A stretch of 28,308 nucleotides of DNA from an uncultured Lentisphaeraceae bacterium. Its GTDB lineage: Bacteria > Verrucomicrobiota > Kiritimatiellia > RFP12 > DVOR01. The number at the start of each line of letters is the position of its first letter. Positions within the stretch are counted from its first letter, which is position 1. Below the pieces are notes generated by a model. It was given only the letters and a program-made list of their open reading frames with translations, made no database searches and had not been told where the DNA came from. The stretch lies in assembly GCA_937892925.1 (NCBI GenBank), contig CALBHX010000013.1, positions 1-28,308 of the forward strand, written 5' to 3'. The position numbers and the translations under genes are program-made. Positions 14,230 through 21,909 of this stretch are shown piece by piece.

Positions 14230-15544
14230 TTCTGACGTCATTGCCGCATGTGCCACCGCACCAGGGCTTGGCGGCGTAGCGCTCATCCGTATGAGCGGCT
14301 CAGGTGTCTATGCTATCGCCGATCAGCTCACTGCGTTAAAAACACCTCCCAGTAAACGCCGAGCAGGGACGTTCGTCTACGCCAATCTCCTGAACGCACA
14401 AAATGAAACACTGGATGATGCGCTTTTACTCTTTTTCCGGGCACCGCACAGCTATACCGGAGAAGACGTGATCGAACTCTGCGTCCATGGCAGCCGCGTA
14501 ATCGTTACTGCCGTGCTTGAACGCTTGTGGCAATTAGGCGCACGCCCCGCCGGACCAGGAGAATTTACGCGCCGAGCCTTTGTCAACGGGCAGCTGGATC
14601 TCACTCAGGCAGAAGCGGTGGCCGACCTCATCGCCGCGCAATCGCCCCGTGCGGAGCGTGCCGCCAGAGCCAACCTGCAAGGCGCACTCGGACGCCAGCT
14701 CACCCCTCTTTATGAGGAAGTTCTGGCCTGCTCTTCGCACGTGGAGCATGTTTTGGACTTTGATGAGGGCGAGCTGCCGGAGCCCCTCCTAAACGATCTC
14801 TCTGCCCGGATTCAAAAGCTTTCGGGTGCACTCCAACACCTGTTGCAATCCTGGCACGAAGGGCGTCTGCTTCGAGAGGGGGCTCTTGTGGTCATTGCGG
14901 GGAAACCCAATGCCGGAAAATCCTCTCTCCTCAATCTGCTTCTCGGATGTAACCGAGCTATTGTCAGCCATGAGCCCGGCACCACGCGGGACACAATTGA
15001 GGAAACATTTCTGCTCTCCGGCATTCCTCTGCGGCTCATGGATACTGCCGGCCTGCGCGACGCACCGGGCATCGTTGAACAGGAAGGGGTCGCTCGTGCC
15101 CGCGCCATGCTTGAACAGGCAGATGCCGTGCTCTATCTCATTGCCGCCGATGATCCCGAGCCTCCTCCGCCGAATGTCCTTGCTATTCAAACCAAAAGCG
15201 ATCTCGGATGCCCCTGCTGCGCTTCACTCCCCTCCATTTCAGTAAAAACCAACCCAGATACCGCCAGGGAAACCGTGTGTTCCCTGCTCCGGCAAGCGCT
15301 TCATCTCTCTGCCAACGAAACACCGCACGCCATGCTTGCCAATGCGCGCCAGTATGCAGAACTCTCAGAAGCCGAAACATCCGTCAGGCAGGCCGCGGAG
15401 CTTTTTGCCCGCGGCGCCTGGGGTCTCGTTCCCGCCGCGCAGCAATTACGTATGGCAGCCGAAGCCATTGGCCGCCTGCTCGGGAAAACATATTCTGATG
15501 ATCTGCTCGATCACGTGTTCTCCACCTTCTGTGTCGGGAAATAA
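14204..15544 (+). CDS. mnmE: tRNA uridine-5-carboxymethylaminomethyl modification GTPase MnmE
   Basis: With MnmG, MnmE modifies U34 of certain tRNAs. The 446-residue product has the N-terminal tetrahydrofolate-binding domain (ATAPGLGGVALIRMSG, then PHSYTGEDVIEL and GPGEFTRRAFVNGQLDLTQ), a helical domain with an inserted G domain (G1 GKPNAGKSS at 233-241, EPGTTRDTIEE, DTAGLRD at 280-286, TKSD at 330-333 in place of NKxD), and the C-terminal FCVGK, the equivalent of the catalytic FCIGK. ATG 14204 follows from the normal N-terminus and sits inside the end of the preceding gene. It is probably the last gene of the tetrapyrrole operon, although its role is unrelated. Confidence 0.95.
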   Translation: MPDIASPSDSDVIAACATAPGLGGVALIRMSGSGVYAIADQLTALKTPPSKRRAGTFVYANLLNAQNETLDDALLLFFRAPHSYTGEDVIELCVHGSRVIVTAVLERLWQLGARPAGPGEFTRRAFVNGQLDLTQAEAVADLIAAQSPRAERAARANLQGALGRQLTPLYEEVLACSSHVEHVLDFDEGELPEPLLNDLSARIQKLSGALQHLLQSWHEGRLLREGALVVIAGKPNAGKSSLLNLLLGCNRAIVSHEPGTTRDTIEETFLLSGIPLRLMDTAGLRDAPGIVEQEGVARARAMLEQADAVLYLIAADDPEPPPPNVLAIQTKSDLGCPCCASLPSISVKTNPDTARETVCSLLRQALHLSANETPHAMLANARQYAELSEAETSVRQAAELFARGAWGLVPAAQQLRMAAEAIGRLLGKTYSDDLLDHVFSTFCVGK

Positions 15545-15569
15545 GACCATACGCACCGTTTGGTCTTAT
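15541..15569. terminator. Possible weak terminator between convergent mnmE and rluA-type gene
   Basis: ATAAGACCA (15541-15549) pairs with TGGTCTTAT (15561-15569) around an 11-nt loop. The left arm includes the mnmE stop codon. The stem is AT-rich and only short T-rich sequence follows on either strand, so termination is not certain. It lies in the 30-nt gap between two converging genes. Confidence 0.4.
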
Positions 15570-15574
15570 ACTCT

Positions 15575-16306
15575 TTACGCCTGCCAGGCAGGCACCCATG
15601 CCGAACGAACACTCCTAAACGTTCTCCCCGCCACATAAAGCTCCACCGCACGCAACGCCTGATTCGGCACCCGCATACGGCGCCAATCCTCCACCGTCAA
15701 CCGATCTTCCCGAAGTTTCAAGAACCACGTAGGATCCAGTCCATACACCTTGTCTCCCACCACAGGGAACCCAAGCGAGCGCAGTGATGCCCGAATCTGA
15801 TGCGTTCGGCCTGTTACCAATTCTGCCTGAAGCAGCGTTGTTCCCGGCCATGGCCCCTCCCCCATCCGCTCAAACCACGTAGCCGCTCCGCGGTTCAGAG
15901 ACAAGGGTGGGAGCGCCGTATATAAGGCTGCCCCCTCCAACCGACGCATGGAATACACCGGCGGCTCATTACACCGATGAATCTCCCCTGCTGCACACCA
16001 CTTCCCCCCCGGAAACACCCCCTCGACAACCACCTGATAACGCTTTACTTTCGGCACTTTTCCCAAAATAGCAGCCATTTCAGGATCTTTCGCAACCAAT
16101 ACCAGCCCACTTGTCTCACGATCCAACCGCGAAATCAGGTGAATCGTATTTCCAGGGCGATACCGTTTTAATAGAAACTCCAGCGTATGCGTCCGATAAC
16201 TGCCGCTGCTATGCACCGGCAAATCTGCCGGCTTATCCACCACCAACATGCGTTCGTCCTCATAAATCCAGCGGACGTCCGTATCTACTGGCGGATCAAT
16301 GCGCAC
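15575..16306 (-). CDS. RluA-family pseudouridine synthase
   Basis: Converts specific uridines in rRNA or tRNA to pseudouridine. The product is about 243 residues from a GTG start. The RluA catalytic motif is SRLDRETSGLVLVAKD with Asp62 (canonical motif HRLD), preceded by VDKPADLPVHSSG and followed by GRTHQIRASLRSLGFPVVGDKVYG. There is no N-terminal S4 domain. GTG 16306 is chosen because GAGGGG lies just upstream and it gives a sensible N-terminus; a longer TTG start at 16375 would run 80 nt into folC. It overlaps the folC stop by 11 nt, so it is translationally coupled. The target site cannot be assigned from sequence. Confidence 0.88.
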   Translation of the reverse strand: MRIDPPVDTDVRWIYEDERMLVVDKPADLPVHSSGSYRTHTLEFLLKRYRPGNTIHLISRLDRETSGLVLVAKDPEMAAILGKVPKVKRYQVVVEGVFPGGKWCAAGEIHRCNEPPVYSMRRLEGAALYTALPPLSLNRGAATWFERMGEGPWPGTTLLQAELVTGRTHQIRASLRSLGFPVVGDKVYGLDPTWFLKLREDRLTVEDWRRMRVPNQALRAVELYVAGRTFRSVRSAWVPAWQA

Positions 16307-17624
16307 GGAGCCCCTCGCTTGGATCGATCTCACCCGAGCTCCCCATTTCCCCGTGCAAAGCCAAAACCTCGCCAACCAGAAAGAGAGAGCCGCAAATCAA
16401 TACCGTCCCTTGATTCTCCTGCGCCCAAATGGTGGCCGATTCCAACCCAGCTTCCACACTCGGCATCGGGATTACCGTCGCAATCCCTGCCCGCGATGCC
16501 TCCTCTGCCAAAGCCTCCGGCGTCAGACCCCGTTCATTCTGCAGCGGCACCGTCCAAGCACATGAAATCAACGGCGCAATCTCCCGCAACGCCTCCCCCA
16601 CCGCCTTATCCCCACAAAATCCGCACACGAGCGCAACTCTGCGGCGGATATGCATGGACTTCAGCGCCAGGGACAAGGCCCGAAGCGCATCCGGATTATG
16701 CCCGCCATCCAGAAACGTCGCCGGTTCCTCAGCTATCAATTGGCACCGCCCCGGCCACGAAACCGTTCGCAAGGCCTCCGCAAAGGCCTTTGGCGGCACC
16801 GGCACCCCCTGCTCTGCCAACCGTTCCAGCGCACACAATGCCGTGGCCGCATTTTCCACCTGATACGCCCCCGCCAGCCGCGTCAATGCCGCAGGATAAT
16901 CACACGCAGGCGAAGAGCATTGCAACGTCTGCCCATGAATGGTTCGCCGAGACACCGCCACGCGAATCTCTTTTGCCGCATCATGCAGCGGAACCCCGTA
17001 CGCTTTCGCCGTCTCTTCAAGAACGCGTTTCGCACGCGCATCCATCGCCCCAATCACCACCGGGCGCCCGGGCTTGATAATCCCCGCTTTTTCTCTGGCA
17101 ATCGCCTCAAGCGTATCCCCTAAAACTGCACAATGATCCAACGCCACATGCGTAATCACCGAAACCAACGGCGCAGCGATTACATTCGTTGCATCCCACC
17201 GGCCGCCCATGCCCACCTCTGCAACCACCAGCCGAACCCCGGCTTCACGGAAAAGCACCCACGCACACGCCGTCAGCACCTCAAAAAACGTCGGCTCCAG
17301 CCCCGCCCGAATACTTGCCGCTTCAACCCCATCCAACGCACGCGCCAACGCGTCATCCGAAACCATCTGCCCATTTATCACAAAGCGCTCGTTCACCCGA
17401 ACAAGATGCGGCGAAGTATACCGCGCCACCGGAAGCCCCATCGACCTCAATGCCGCCTCACAAATCGCCGCCACACTCCCCTTCCCATTTGTCCCGGCAA
17501 TATGAATCACTGCAAACGATTCCTGCGGATTCCCCAGTGCCGCACACAACGCCCGCATCGTTTCCAGCCCGGGGCGAATACCAAACTTCCGCCGCTGTGC
17601 CAACCGTTCCAAGAAAGGTTTCAT
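16296..17624 (-). CDS. folC: Bifunctional dihydrofolate synthase / folylpolyglutamate synthase
   Basis: Adds glutamate to dihydropteroate and to folates (Mur ligase family). The product is 442 residues: FGIRPGLETMRALCAALGNP, P-loop HIAGTNGKGSVAA (residues 41-53), RYTSPHLVRVNERFVING, VVAEVGMGGRWDATN, ITHVALDHCAVLGDTLEAIAREKAGIIKPGRP split across two conserved blocks, and FLDGGHNPDALRAL near the C-terminus. ATG 17624 has GGAGGA 5 nt upstream; an earlier in-frame ATG (17657) lies within 15 nt of the upstream terminator hairpin and is unlikely. The minus (coding) strand is extremely G-rich here. It is coupled to the pseudouridine synthase gene. Confidence 0.95.
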   Translation of the reverse strand: MKPFLERLAQRRKFGIRPGLETMRALCAALGNPQESFAVIHIAGTNGKGSVAAICEAALRSMGLPVARYTSPHLVRVNERFVINGQMVSDDALARALDGVEAASIRAGLEPTFFEVLTACAWVLFREAGVRLVVAEVGMGGRWDATNVIAAPLVSVITHVALDHCAVLGDTLEAIAREKAGIIKPGRPVVIGAMDARAKRVLEETAKAYGVPLHDAAKEIRVAVSRRTIHGQTLQCSSPACDYPAALTRLAGAYQVENAATALCALERLAEQGVPVPPKAFAEALRTVSWPGRCQLIAEEPATFLDGGHNPDALRALSLALKSMHIRRRVALVCGFCGDKAVGEALREIAPLISCAWTVPLQNERGLTPEALAEEASRAGIATVIPMPSVEAGLESATIWAQENQGTVLICGSLFLVGEVLALHGEMGSSGEIDPSEGLRAH

Positions 17625-17634
17625 TCCGTCCTCC

Positions 17635-17671
17635 GCAAAAACAAAGCACATCCGCAAAAAACGGATGTGCT
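17635..17671 (-). terminator. Rho-independent terminator of the small basic protein gene
   Basis: AGCACATCCG (17645-17654 on the plus strand) pairs with CGGATGTGCT (17662-17671). On the minus strand the hairpin is followed by TTTGTTTTTG. It lies 76 nt past the stop at 17748 and just upstream of folC, so folC is either read through or has its own start nearby. Confidence 0.85.
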
Positions 17672-17747
17672 CCCTGTCTGCAACACAGATCCCTTACGTG
17701 CCACCCGCCAAAGAACGGCAGGCAAACATCGCCTCGGGCTCTGCAGC

Positions 17748-17951
17748 TTACTTGGCGAACGCCGCCTTCGTCTTGGCCGGCGTACGAAGATAATCGCGAA
17801 TCTGCACCGCGTTGAGCTTCGCCACCACCGCTTCATCCATGCCAAGAGCCACCAAGCGCTTACGCTGAACCGCATCCCGGCGGCGACGAGCACCAACGGA
17901 CTTGACCGGACGCGTCGCCGGCTTCTTATTAAGGGTACGACCAGTTCCCAT
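17748..17951 (-). CDS. Small, very basic protein of unknown function
   Basis: A 67-residue protein rich in Lys and Arg: MGTGRTLNKKPATRP at the start, a RRRRDAVQRKR cluster in the middle, then LVALGMDEAVVAKLNAVQIR, which looks like a short helical segment, and a Lys/Ala tail. I do not recognise the family. The charge suggests RNA, rRNA or DNA binding, and similar-looking short basic proteins are annotated in PVC bacteria, but I cannot name one. Expression signals are unusually good: GGAGG 6 nt before ATG 17951, a TTGACG-18-TATTCT promoter and a strong terminator, which suggests an abundant protein. Confidence 0.75.
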   Translation of the reverse strand: MGTGRTLNKKPATRPVKSVGARRRRDAVQRKRLVALGMDEAVVAKLNAVQIRDYLRTPAKTKAAFAK

Positions 17952-17998
17952 GTGAAACCTCCAAAATCTCTCTAACGGGGCTGTCAAAAAGTCATGGT

Positions 17999-18028
17999 AG
18001 AATATCATGTTCAACATCCATCCGTCAA
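17999..18028 (-). promoter_or_regulatory. Sigma-70-type promoter of the small basic protein gene
   Basis: On the minus strand, TTGACG (18028-18023), an 18-nt spacer and TATTCT (18004-17999). The -35 is near consensus. The expected start near 17992 leaves a leader of about 40 nt. Confidence 0.7.
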
Positions 18029-18161
18029 GCAAGAAAACAGATTATTCCAGTTTTCTTCTCATCGGGCTCAATCCTGAAGCACCCACAGCCGGAAAATCCA
18101 AAGCCGTCTCTGCCCCATTTTCAAGCAAGCCGAACACATCAGCCATTCAGCCCAGAACGGA

Positions 18162-18407
18162 TTACTTCTTTGCGTCAGGATTCCGGCGAATCAGCCCCAA
18201 TTCTTCCAGCTTCTTCACAATCTGCGTCATAGCCTCATACGTCCGCAAGAAACCCTGCGGCGTAAGCACCACTCGTTCAAAAGGTTTCGGCACAGGCGTT
18301 GTATTCTCCGGGCTCGGCTGCAATCGCATCAAATCCAGGCGAATCGTCTGCTCAATCATGTGAATCTGATACACGCCATCGGCGTAAACTTCTGTCTCAA
18401 TAGCCAT
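18162..18407 (-). CDS. Small conserved hypothetical protein, DUF3467-like
   Basis: 81 residues. The layout resembles DUF3467: an early beta stretch (VYADGVYQIHMIEQTIRLDL), a variable Pro-rich middle, the FERVVLTPQGFLRTYEAM block (family pattern R-V-V-L-S/T-P), and a C-terminal amphipathic helix (IVKKLEELGLIRRN). The function of that family is unknown to me. ATG 18407 has AAAGGAG 6 nt upstream; the TTG just before it is less likely. It starts 30 nt after serC and is probably the last gene of the mazG operon. The 210 nt that follow hold no clear terminator, only the next promoter. Confidence 0.65.
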   Translation of the reverse strand: MAIETEVYADGVYQIHMIEQTIRLDLMRLQPSPENTTPVPKPFERVVLTPQGFLRTYEAMTQIVKKLEELGLIRRNPDAKK

Positions 18408-18437
18408 CAACGGCTCCTTTCAGCATTCGGCTCATAC

Positions 18438-19478
18438 TCACCCATGAGCCCGTTCAAAAGCCTCCATGAATGCAACCAACGCATCCACTCCAGCTTCAGG
18501 AAAAGCATTATATAAGGACGCACGCACACCCCCCATTGCGCGGTGCCCCTTCAGCGCCACCAACCCGGCCTGTTCCGCCTGCGCTAGGAACTCTGCCTCC
18601 AATGCCGCCGTTGGCAGCCGGAATGTTACGTTCGTCCGCGACCGGCGCTCCCTAGGCGCAAGCGGGCGCCAGAATGCAGACGCATCCAACGCCACATACA
18701 GCTTCGCCGCCTTGCGGGCGTTGCGCGCCCAAACAACTTCCAGTGTCTGTTCCAGCAGCCAATCGGTCAAATGCACCAGCGCATCCACCGCAAATGCATT
18801 CGGCGTATGATACAGCCCCCCCGCGCGGATATGCTCTAGGTAACAGAATGCCGCTGGCAGGTTGCGCCGGGCATGCGAAAGAAACTCTTTACGCGCCGCC
18901 ACCACCGCCAGCCCCGCCACCCCCAGATTTTTTTGCGCCCCGGCATAAAACAAATCGTAACGGGAATAGTCTCGAGGCGCCGCAAGAATATCGCTGCTCA
19001 TATCTGCACACAGCGGAATCTTGGGCTGCTCAAACGTCTCCGGCAGTGCAATCCCGGAAATCGTTTCATTCGTGGTTACATGTGCATAAAGTGCCTGCGA
19101 GTTCCACGCTCCCGGATCCGTCAATCTGCGCACACGCCCCACGCGCGCCGCCTGCTGCGCAGCACGCTCCCCCCAATAGCCCTGCACCACATAATCTGCC
19201 GCCGCCCCCTCCCGAAGAAAGTTATACGGCAGCATCGCGAACTGCCCGGAAGCCCCTCCCTGAAGCAGCAGAATAACATACGATGCATCCAGGCCAAGCA
19301 GCCGCCGCAAATTATCCTCAGCCCGCGCCTGCAAGGCCGCATAGGCGGGCGTCCGGTGAGACACTTCCACTACCGAACGCCCCAATCCCTGCCATGCCTC
19401 CAAATCTGCACGAAGCGCCTCACGCACCTGCGTCGGCAGCATCGCCGGCCCGGCACAAAAGTTAAACACCTGCTTCAT
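18438..19478 (-). CDS. serC: Phosphoserine aminotransferase
   Basis: PLP enzyme that makes 3-phosphoserine from 3-phosphohydroxypyruvate and glutamate; it can also serve in pyridoxine synthesis. The product is 346 residues: the N-terminal FNFCAGPAMLP, VVEVSHRT, LLLQGGASGQFAMLPYN, the VTTNETISGIALPE segment, CADMSSDILAAP, and the PLP lysine Lys183 in YAGAQKNLG. The C-terminal GHRAMGGVRASLYNAFP is typical of SerC. Its ATG overlaps the stop of the upstream HAD gene by 4 nt (ATGA). serA is not in the window. Confidence 0.96.
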   Translation of the reverse strand: MKQVFNFCAGPAMLPTQVREALRADLEAWQGLGRSVVEVSHRTPAYAALQARAEDNLRRLLGLDASYVILLLQGGASGQFAMLPYNFLREGAAADYVVQGYWGERAAQQAARVGRVRRLTDPGAWNSQALYAHVTTNETISGIALPETFEQPKIPLCADMSSDILAAPRDYSRYDLFYAGAQKNLGVAGLAVVAARKEFLSHARRNLPAAFCYLEHIRAGGLYHTPNAFAVDALVHLTDWLLEQTLEVVWARNARKAAKLYVALDASAFWRPLAPRERRSRTNVTFRLPTAALEAEFLAQAEQAGLVALKGHRAMGGVRASLYNAFPEAGVDALVAFMEAFERAHG

Positions 19479-20362
19479 TTCGCCGGCTCCTCCCAGGGTG
19501 CCACAGAAGGCAGCGCCGAAACAAACACGTCAATACACGCACGCTCCAGCTCCGGCGTATACTCCCCGCCTGCGAACAAATCATAAATCTCCCCATTAAA
19601 CCGCGCCCACGAGGCTTCCTCGTGCCCGGGAAGAATGGGATAAAAACGGCATCCAAACGCACGCGCAGCCCGCAGATCGCCCGGCGCGTCCCCAATCATC
19701 AGCACGCGTTCCCGCGGATACCGCCCCGCCGTCAAACAGGTCAATTGCGCCACTTTATCGCCCATCTCCTGCCCTGCCACATGATCCACAAACGCCAACA
19801 GCCCATGACTGCCCCAATCCTGCCGAAGAACACGCTCTGGCGACTGCGATACAATTCCCGTTTCACTGCGCCCCCGCATCTTCTGCAGCGCCTCTCGTGC
19901 CCCCTGATATACAGGAAAGACGGTTCCAGACTTCAAGATTGCCGCATTCACCGCCAGGCTCCACTGCAGCAGCCGCTCCAAAAACGCCGAGGGGTGTTCC
20001 CGAAGCCAAGCCTCCAATGCCTCACTGCTCTGCGGCACACCGCTCGCCACAAACGCCTCCAGATCCCCCAGCGGCACCCCCGGGAACCCTGCCGCGCGCA
20101 CCTGCGGATGGCGGTTAAACAACTGTAAACTCAGCAGCACCGCCCGAAACCGCGTAATTCCCCGCGTTTCAGAATACAGATTTACAAAGTCCGCGCATTG
20201 GAAATACACCTCCCGAAGGGCACCGAGACCCAGCATCTCCGCCAGCATCGGCTGAAGAAACCGATGCTGTTTCGCCGCCATCGTGTCCACCACGCATCCA
20301 TCGCTATCCAACCCCACAAACGTCCGCAGCGCACCGCCTTCGGTTTCGGTTTCAGAGCCCAT
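19475..20362 (-). CDS. HAD-superfamily hydrolase
   Basis: 295 residues. The HAD motifs are present: motif I GLDSDGCVVDTM with Asp19 and Asp21, motif II Ser in GIVSQSP, motif III Lys in GDKVAQL, and motif IV MIGDAPGDLRAA. A large helical cap (about residues 30-150) between motifs I and II indicates the phosphoglycolate-phosphatase-like group. ATG 20362 overlaps the mazG stop (TAATG), with GGAGG about 10 nt upstream. The substrate cannot be read from sequence. The 4-nt overlap with serC makes a phosphoserine phosphatase-like role possible, but the motifs are not those of classical SerB. Confidence 0.88.
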   Translation of the reverse strand: MGSETETEGGALRTFVGLDSDGCVVDTMAAKQHRFLQPMLAEMLGLGALREVYFQCADFVNLYSETRGITRFRAVLLSLQLFNRHPQVRAAGFPGVPLGDLEAFVASGVPQSSEALEAWLREHPSAFLERLLQWSLAVNAAILKSGTVFPVYQGAREALQKMRGRSETGIVSQSPERVLRQDWGSHGLLAFVDHVAGQEMGDKVAQLTCLTAGRYPRERVLMIGDAPGDLRAARAFGCRFYPILPGHEEASWARFNGEIYDLFAGGEYTPELERACIDVFVSALPSVAPWEEPAK

Positions 20363-21162
20363 TACTTCCGCGCCTCCGCCTTCACGGCATCCCACACCGC
20401 GTCCAGCTCCACCAGCGATAGCTCCTTCATGTCTCTCCCGGAAGCCTTCACCCGCGCCTCAACCGCCCGGAAACGCTCCGAAAACTTCTGTGTCGCCGCC
20501 CGGAGCGCACGCTCCGCATCCACCTGCACATGCCGCGCCACATTCACTAGCGAAAACAGCACATCCCCAAGCTCCTCCTCTATCGCCGCCCGATCCCCTG
20601 AAGCTATTGCCGCGCGCAGCTCGGCCATTTCCTCGTCCAGCTTCTCATTCGGGCCATCGGCATCCTTCCAGTCAAACCCCACCTTTGCCGCCTTATGCTG
20701 CGTCCGCTGAGCCTTCAACAAAGCCGGCAGCGCCTCCGGCACGCCATCCAGCGCCGAGGCTTTCGGCTCCTTATGCTCCCGCTGTTTGATTTGCTCCCAA
20801 TTTCGAAGCACCGTCTCCGTATCTGCCGCCTTCACATCCCCAAACACATGCGGATGCCGATGAATCAGCTTATCCGCCAAGCTGTTCACCACATCATCAA
20901 AGCCAAATGCCCCCTCATCCTCCCGGATATCGCACTGAAACAACACCTGCAGCAGCACATCCCCCAGTTCCTCGCGATGATTCGCCAGATCCGAGCCCCC
21001 CATTGCCGAAAGCAGTTCATAACACTCCTCCTGCAAACACGGCTGAATGCTCTGCAACGTCTGTTCCCGATCCCACGGGCAGCCATCCGGCGCACGCAGC
21101 GCCTTCAACACCCACCGAAGCCGCGCCATCGGAGAAGGAAAATCGCTCGGAACCTGTTTCAT
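20362..21162 (-). CDS. mazG: Nucleoside triphosphate pyrophosphohydrolase MazG
   Basis: Hydrolyses NTPs or dNTPs to monophosphates and pyrophosphate as a house-cleaning enzyme. The product is about 266 residues with two tandem MazG domains: LRAPDGCPWDREQTLQSI, the metal-binding EECYELLSAM and REELGDVLLQVLF in the first, and DEEMAELRAAI with EEELGDVLFSLVNVARHV in the second. KVGFDWKD links them. The start is ATG 21162 (11 nt after AAAGGAG) or ATG 21171 (only 2 nt after it); the first is preferred. It is the first gene of the mazG-HAD-serC-DUF3467-like operon. Confidence 0.94.
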   Translation of the reverse strand: MKQVPSDFPSPMARLRWVLKALRAPDGCPWDREQTLQSIQPCLQEECYELLSAMGGSDLANHREELGDVLLQVLFQCDIREDEGAFGFDDVVNSLADKLIHRHPHVFGDVKAADTETVLRNWEQIKQREHKEPKASALDGVPEALPALLKAQRTQHKAAKVGFDWKDADGPNEKLDEEMAELRAAIASGDRAAIEEELGDVLFSLVNVARHVQVDAERALRAATQKFSERFRAVEARVKASGRDMKELSLVELDAVWDAVKAEARK

Positions 21163-21201
21163 GAAATCCATCACTCCTTTCAGGGCATAGTTTTCAGATA
21201 T

Positions 21202-21210
21202 AGTCTAGCA
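21202..21210 (-). promoter_or_regulatory. Possible extended -10 promoter of the mazG operon
   Basis: On the minus strand, TGC followed by TAGACT (21210-21202) forms an extended -10 about 40 nt before the mazG start. No -35 is recognisable. Weak evidence. Confidence 0.35.
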
Positions 21211-21384
21211 CATTCCCCACCCCGAGCGCCTCCGGCACCTAACGCAAACACCACCCTATTCAAACATCAAAAGACGACGCACCTCCAAGAACAGCACCCC
21301 GCACACCCGCTGTAACGCCATGTCCCACATATATTCACCCTGCGTGCCGTACGCTTCTCCACCACCCATCACCTCCTCTGCATT

Positions 21385-21469
21385 TGGTGGACCCGGAGGG
21401 GGTCGAACCCTCACGTCTTGCGACACAGGAACCTAAATCCTGCGTGTCTGCCAATTCCACCACGGGTCC
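21385..21469 (-). tRNA. tRNA-Leu (anticodon UAG)
   Basis: 85 nt with encoded CCA. The acceptor GGACCCG pairs with CGGGTCC, discriminator A. The D-arm region reads TGGTGGAATTGGCAGACACG. The anticodon stem CAGGA/TCCTG encloses loop TTTAGGT, giving anticodon TAG, which reads CUA. A long variable arm (TGTCGCAAGACGT) is typical of tRNA-Leu. The T-stem GAGGG/CCCTC encloses TTCGACC. All stems are intact. Confidence 0.97.
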
Positions 21470-21624
21470 ACAAAAAGCGAAAAGTGAGTGTATTGTAACA
21501 AAAATGCCGTCCGTGTGCACCTCGGGGAAAAATCATCCTAATCCGCGCGGTCTTCCGGAACGTGTAGGCGTTCTTTCGATACGCCAACCGCGCCCACGCC
21601 AAAAACATTCCGCACTAGCTTCAA

Positions 21625-21684
21625 CTCAAACCCGCCCCGAGTCCGCCCCCAACCCGGGGCGGATTGAGCGCAAAGCCGGGGCGA
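21625..21684. repeat. GC-rich dispersed repeat, copy B (forms an inverted repeat)
   Basis: CTCAAACCCGCCCCGAG (21625-21641) is the exact reverse complement of the block at 159-175. CCCGGGGCGGATTGAG (21653-21668) is a near-match to the same block in direct orientation, so the two halves can fold into an imperfect hairpin. GCAAAGCCGGGGCGA (21670-21684) matches 132-146 exactly. The head-to-head layout recalls REP/BIME elements. Confidence 0.6.
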
Positions 21685-21873
21685 ACGCCACGCGTCTTCA
21701 CTCAGCCTCAACAGGCGCTCCCCCTCGACTCCGCCAGAGAACGCCAAAGGCCGCAGCACCGTCAACTGAAGTGCCTATTCATCAGGCGCCGCCCCATACA
21801 ATCCCCGTATCGTGCACATACAGCGCGCATGCGCATACCCTGCAACACCGCCCCGCCAAACCCGTTTTTTATC

Positions 21874-21903
21874 TTGCCCGGCAACGAATTATCATGCTAT
21901 GAT
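21874..21903 (+). promoter_or_regulatory. Candidate promoter of the hexosaminidase gene
   Basis: TTGCCC (21874-21879), 18-nt spacer, TATGAT (21898-21903). The transcription start would fall at or next to the ATG at 21910, which would give a leaderless or nearly leaderless message. The -35 hexamer equals that of the fba promoter. Confidence 0.5.
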
Positions 21904-21909
21904 AAAGGT

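Larger units (their letters stand above)
21470..21909. other. 440-nt spacer between tRNA-Leu and hexosaminidase gene
   Basis: It contains the GC-rich repeat copy B (21625-21684) and a promoter near its right end (21874-21903). The frame of the downstream gene stays open leftwards through much of it, but that extension has no signal peptide, conserved motif or ribosome-binding site, so I do not count it as coding. No other feature is recognised. Confidence 0.6.

Noticed and set aside
15579..15593. Palindrome GCCTGCCAGGCAGGC as a terminator
   Set aside because: It has almost no loop, lies inside the last codons of the pseudouridine synthase gene and is not followed by a T run.
21664..21909. 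In-frame 5' extension of the hexosaminidase gene (82 codons)
   Set aside because: The extension has no conserved sequence and would bury the signal peptide inside the protein; it also includes part of the GC-rich repeat.
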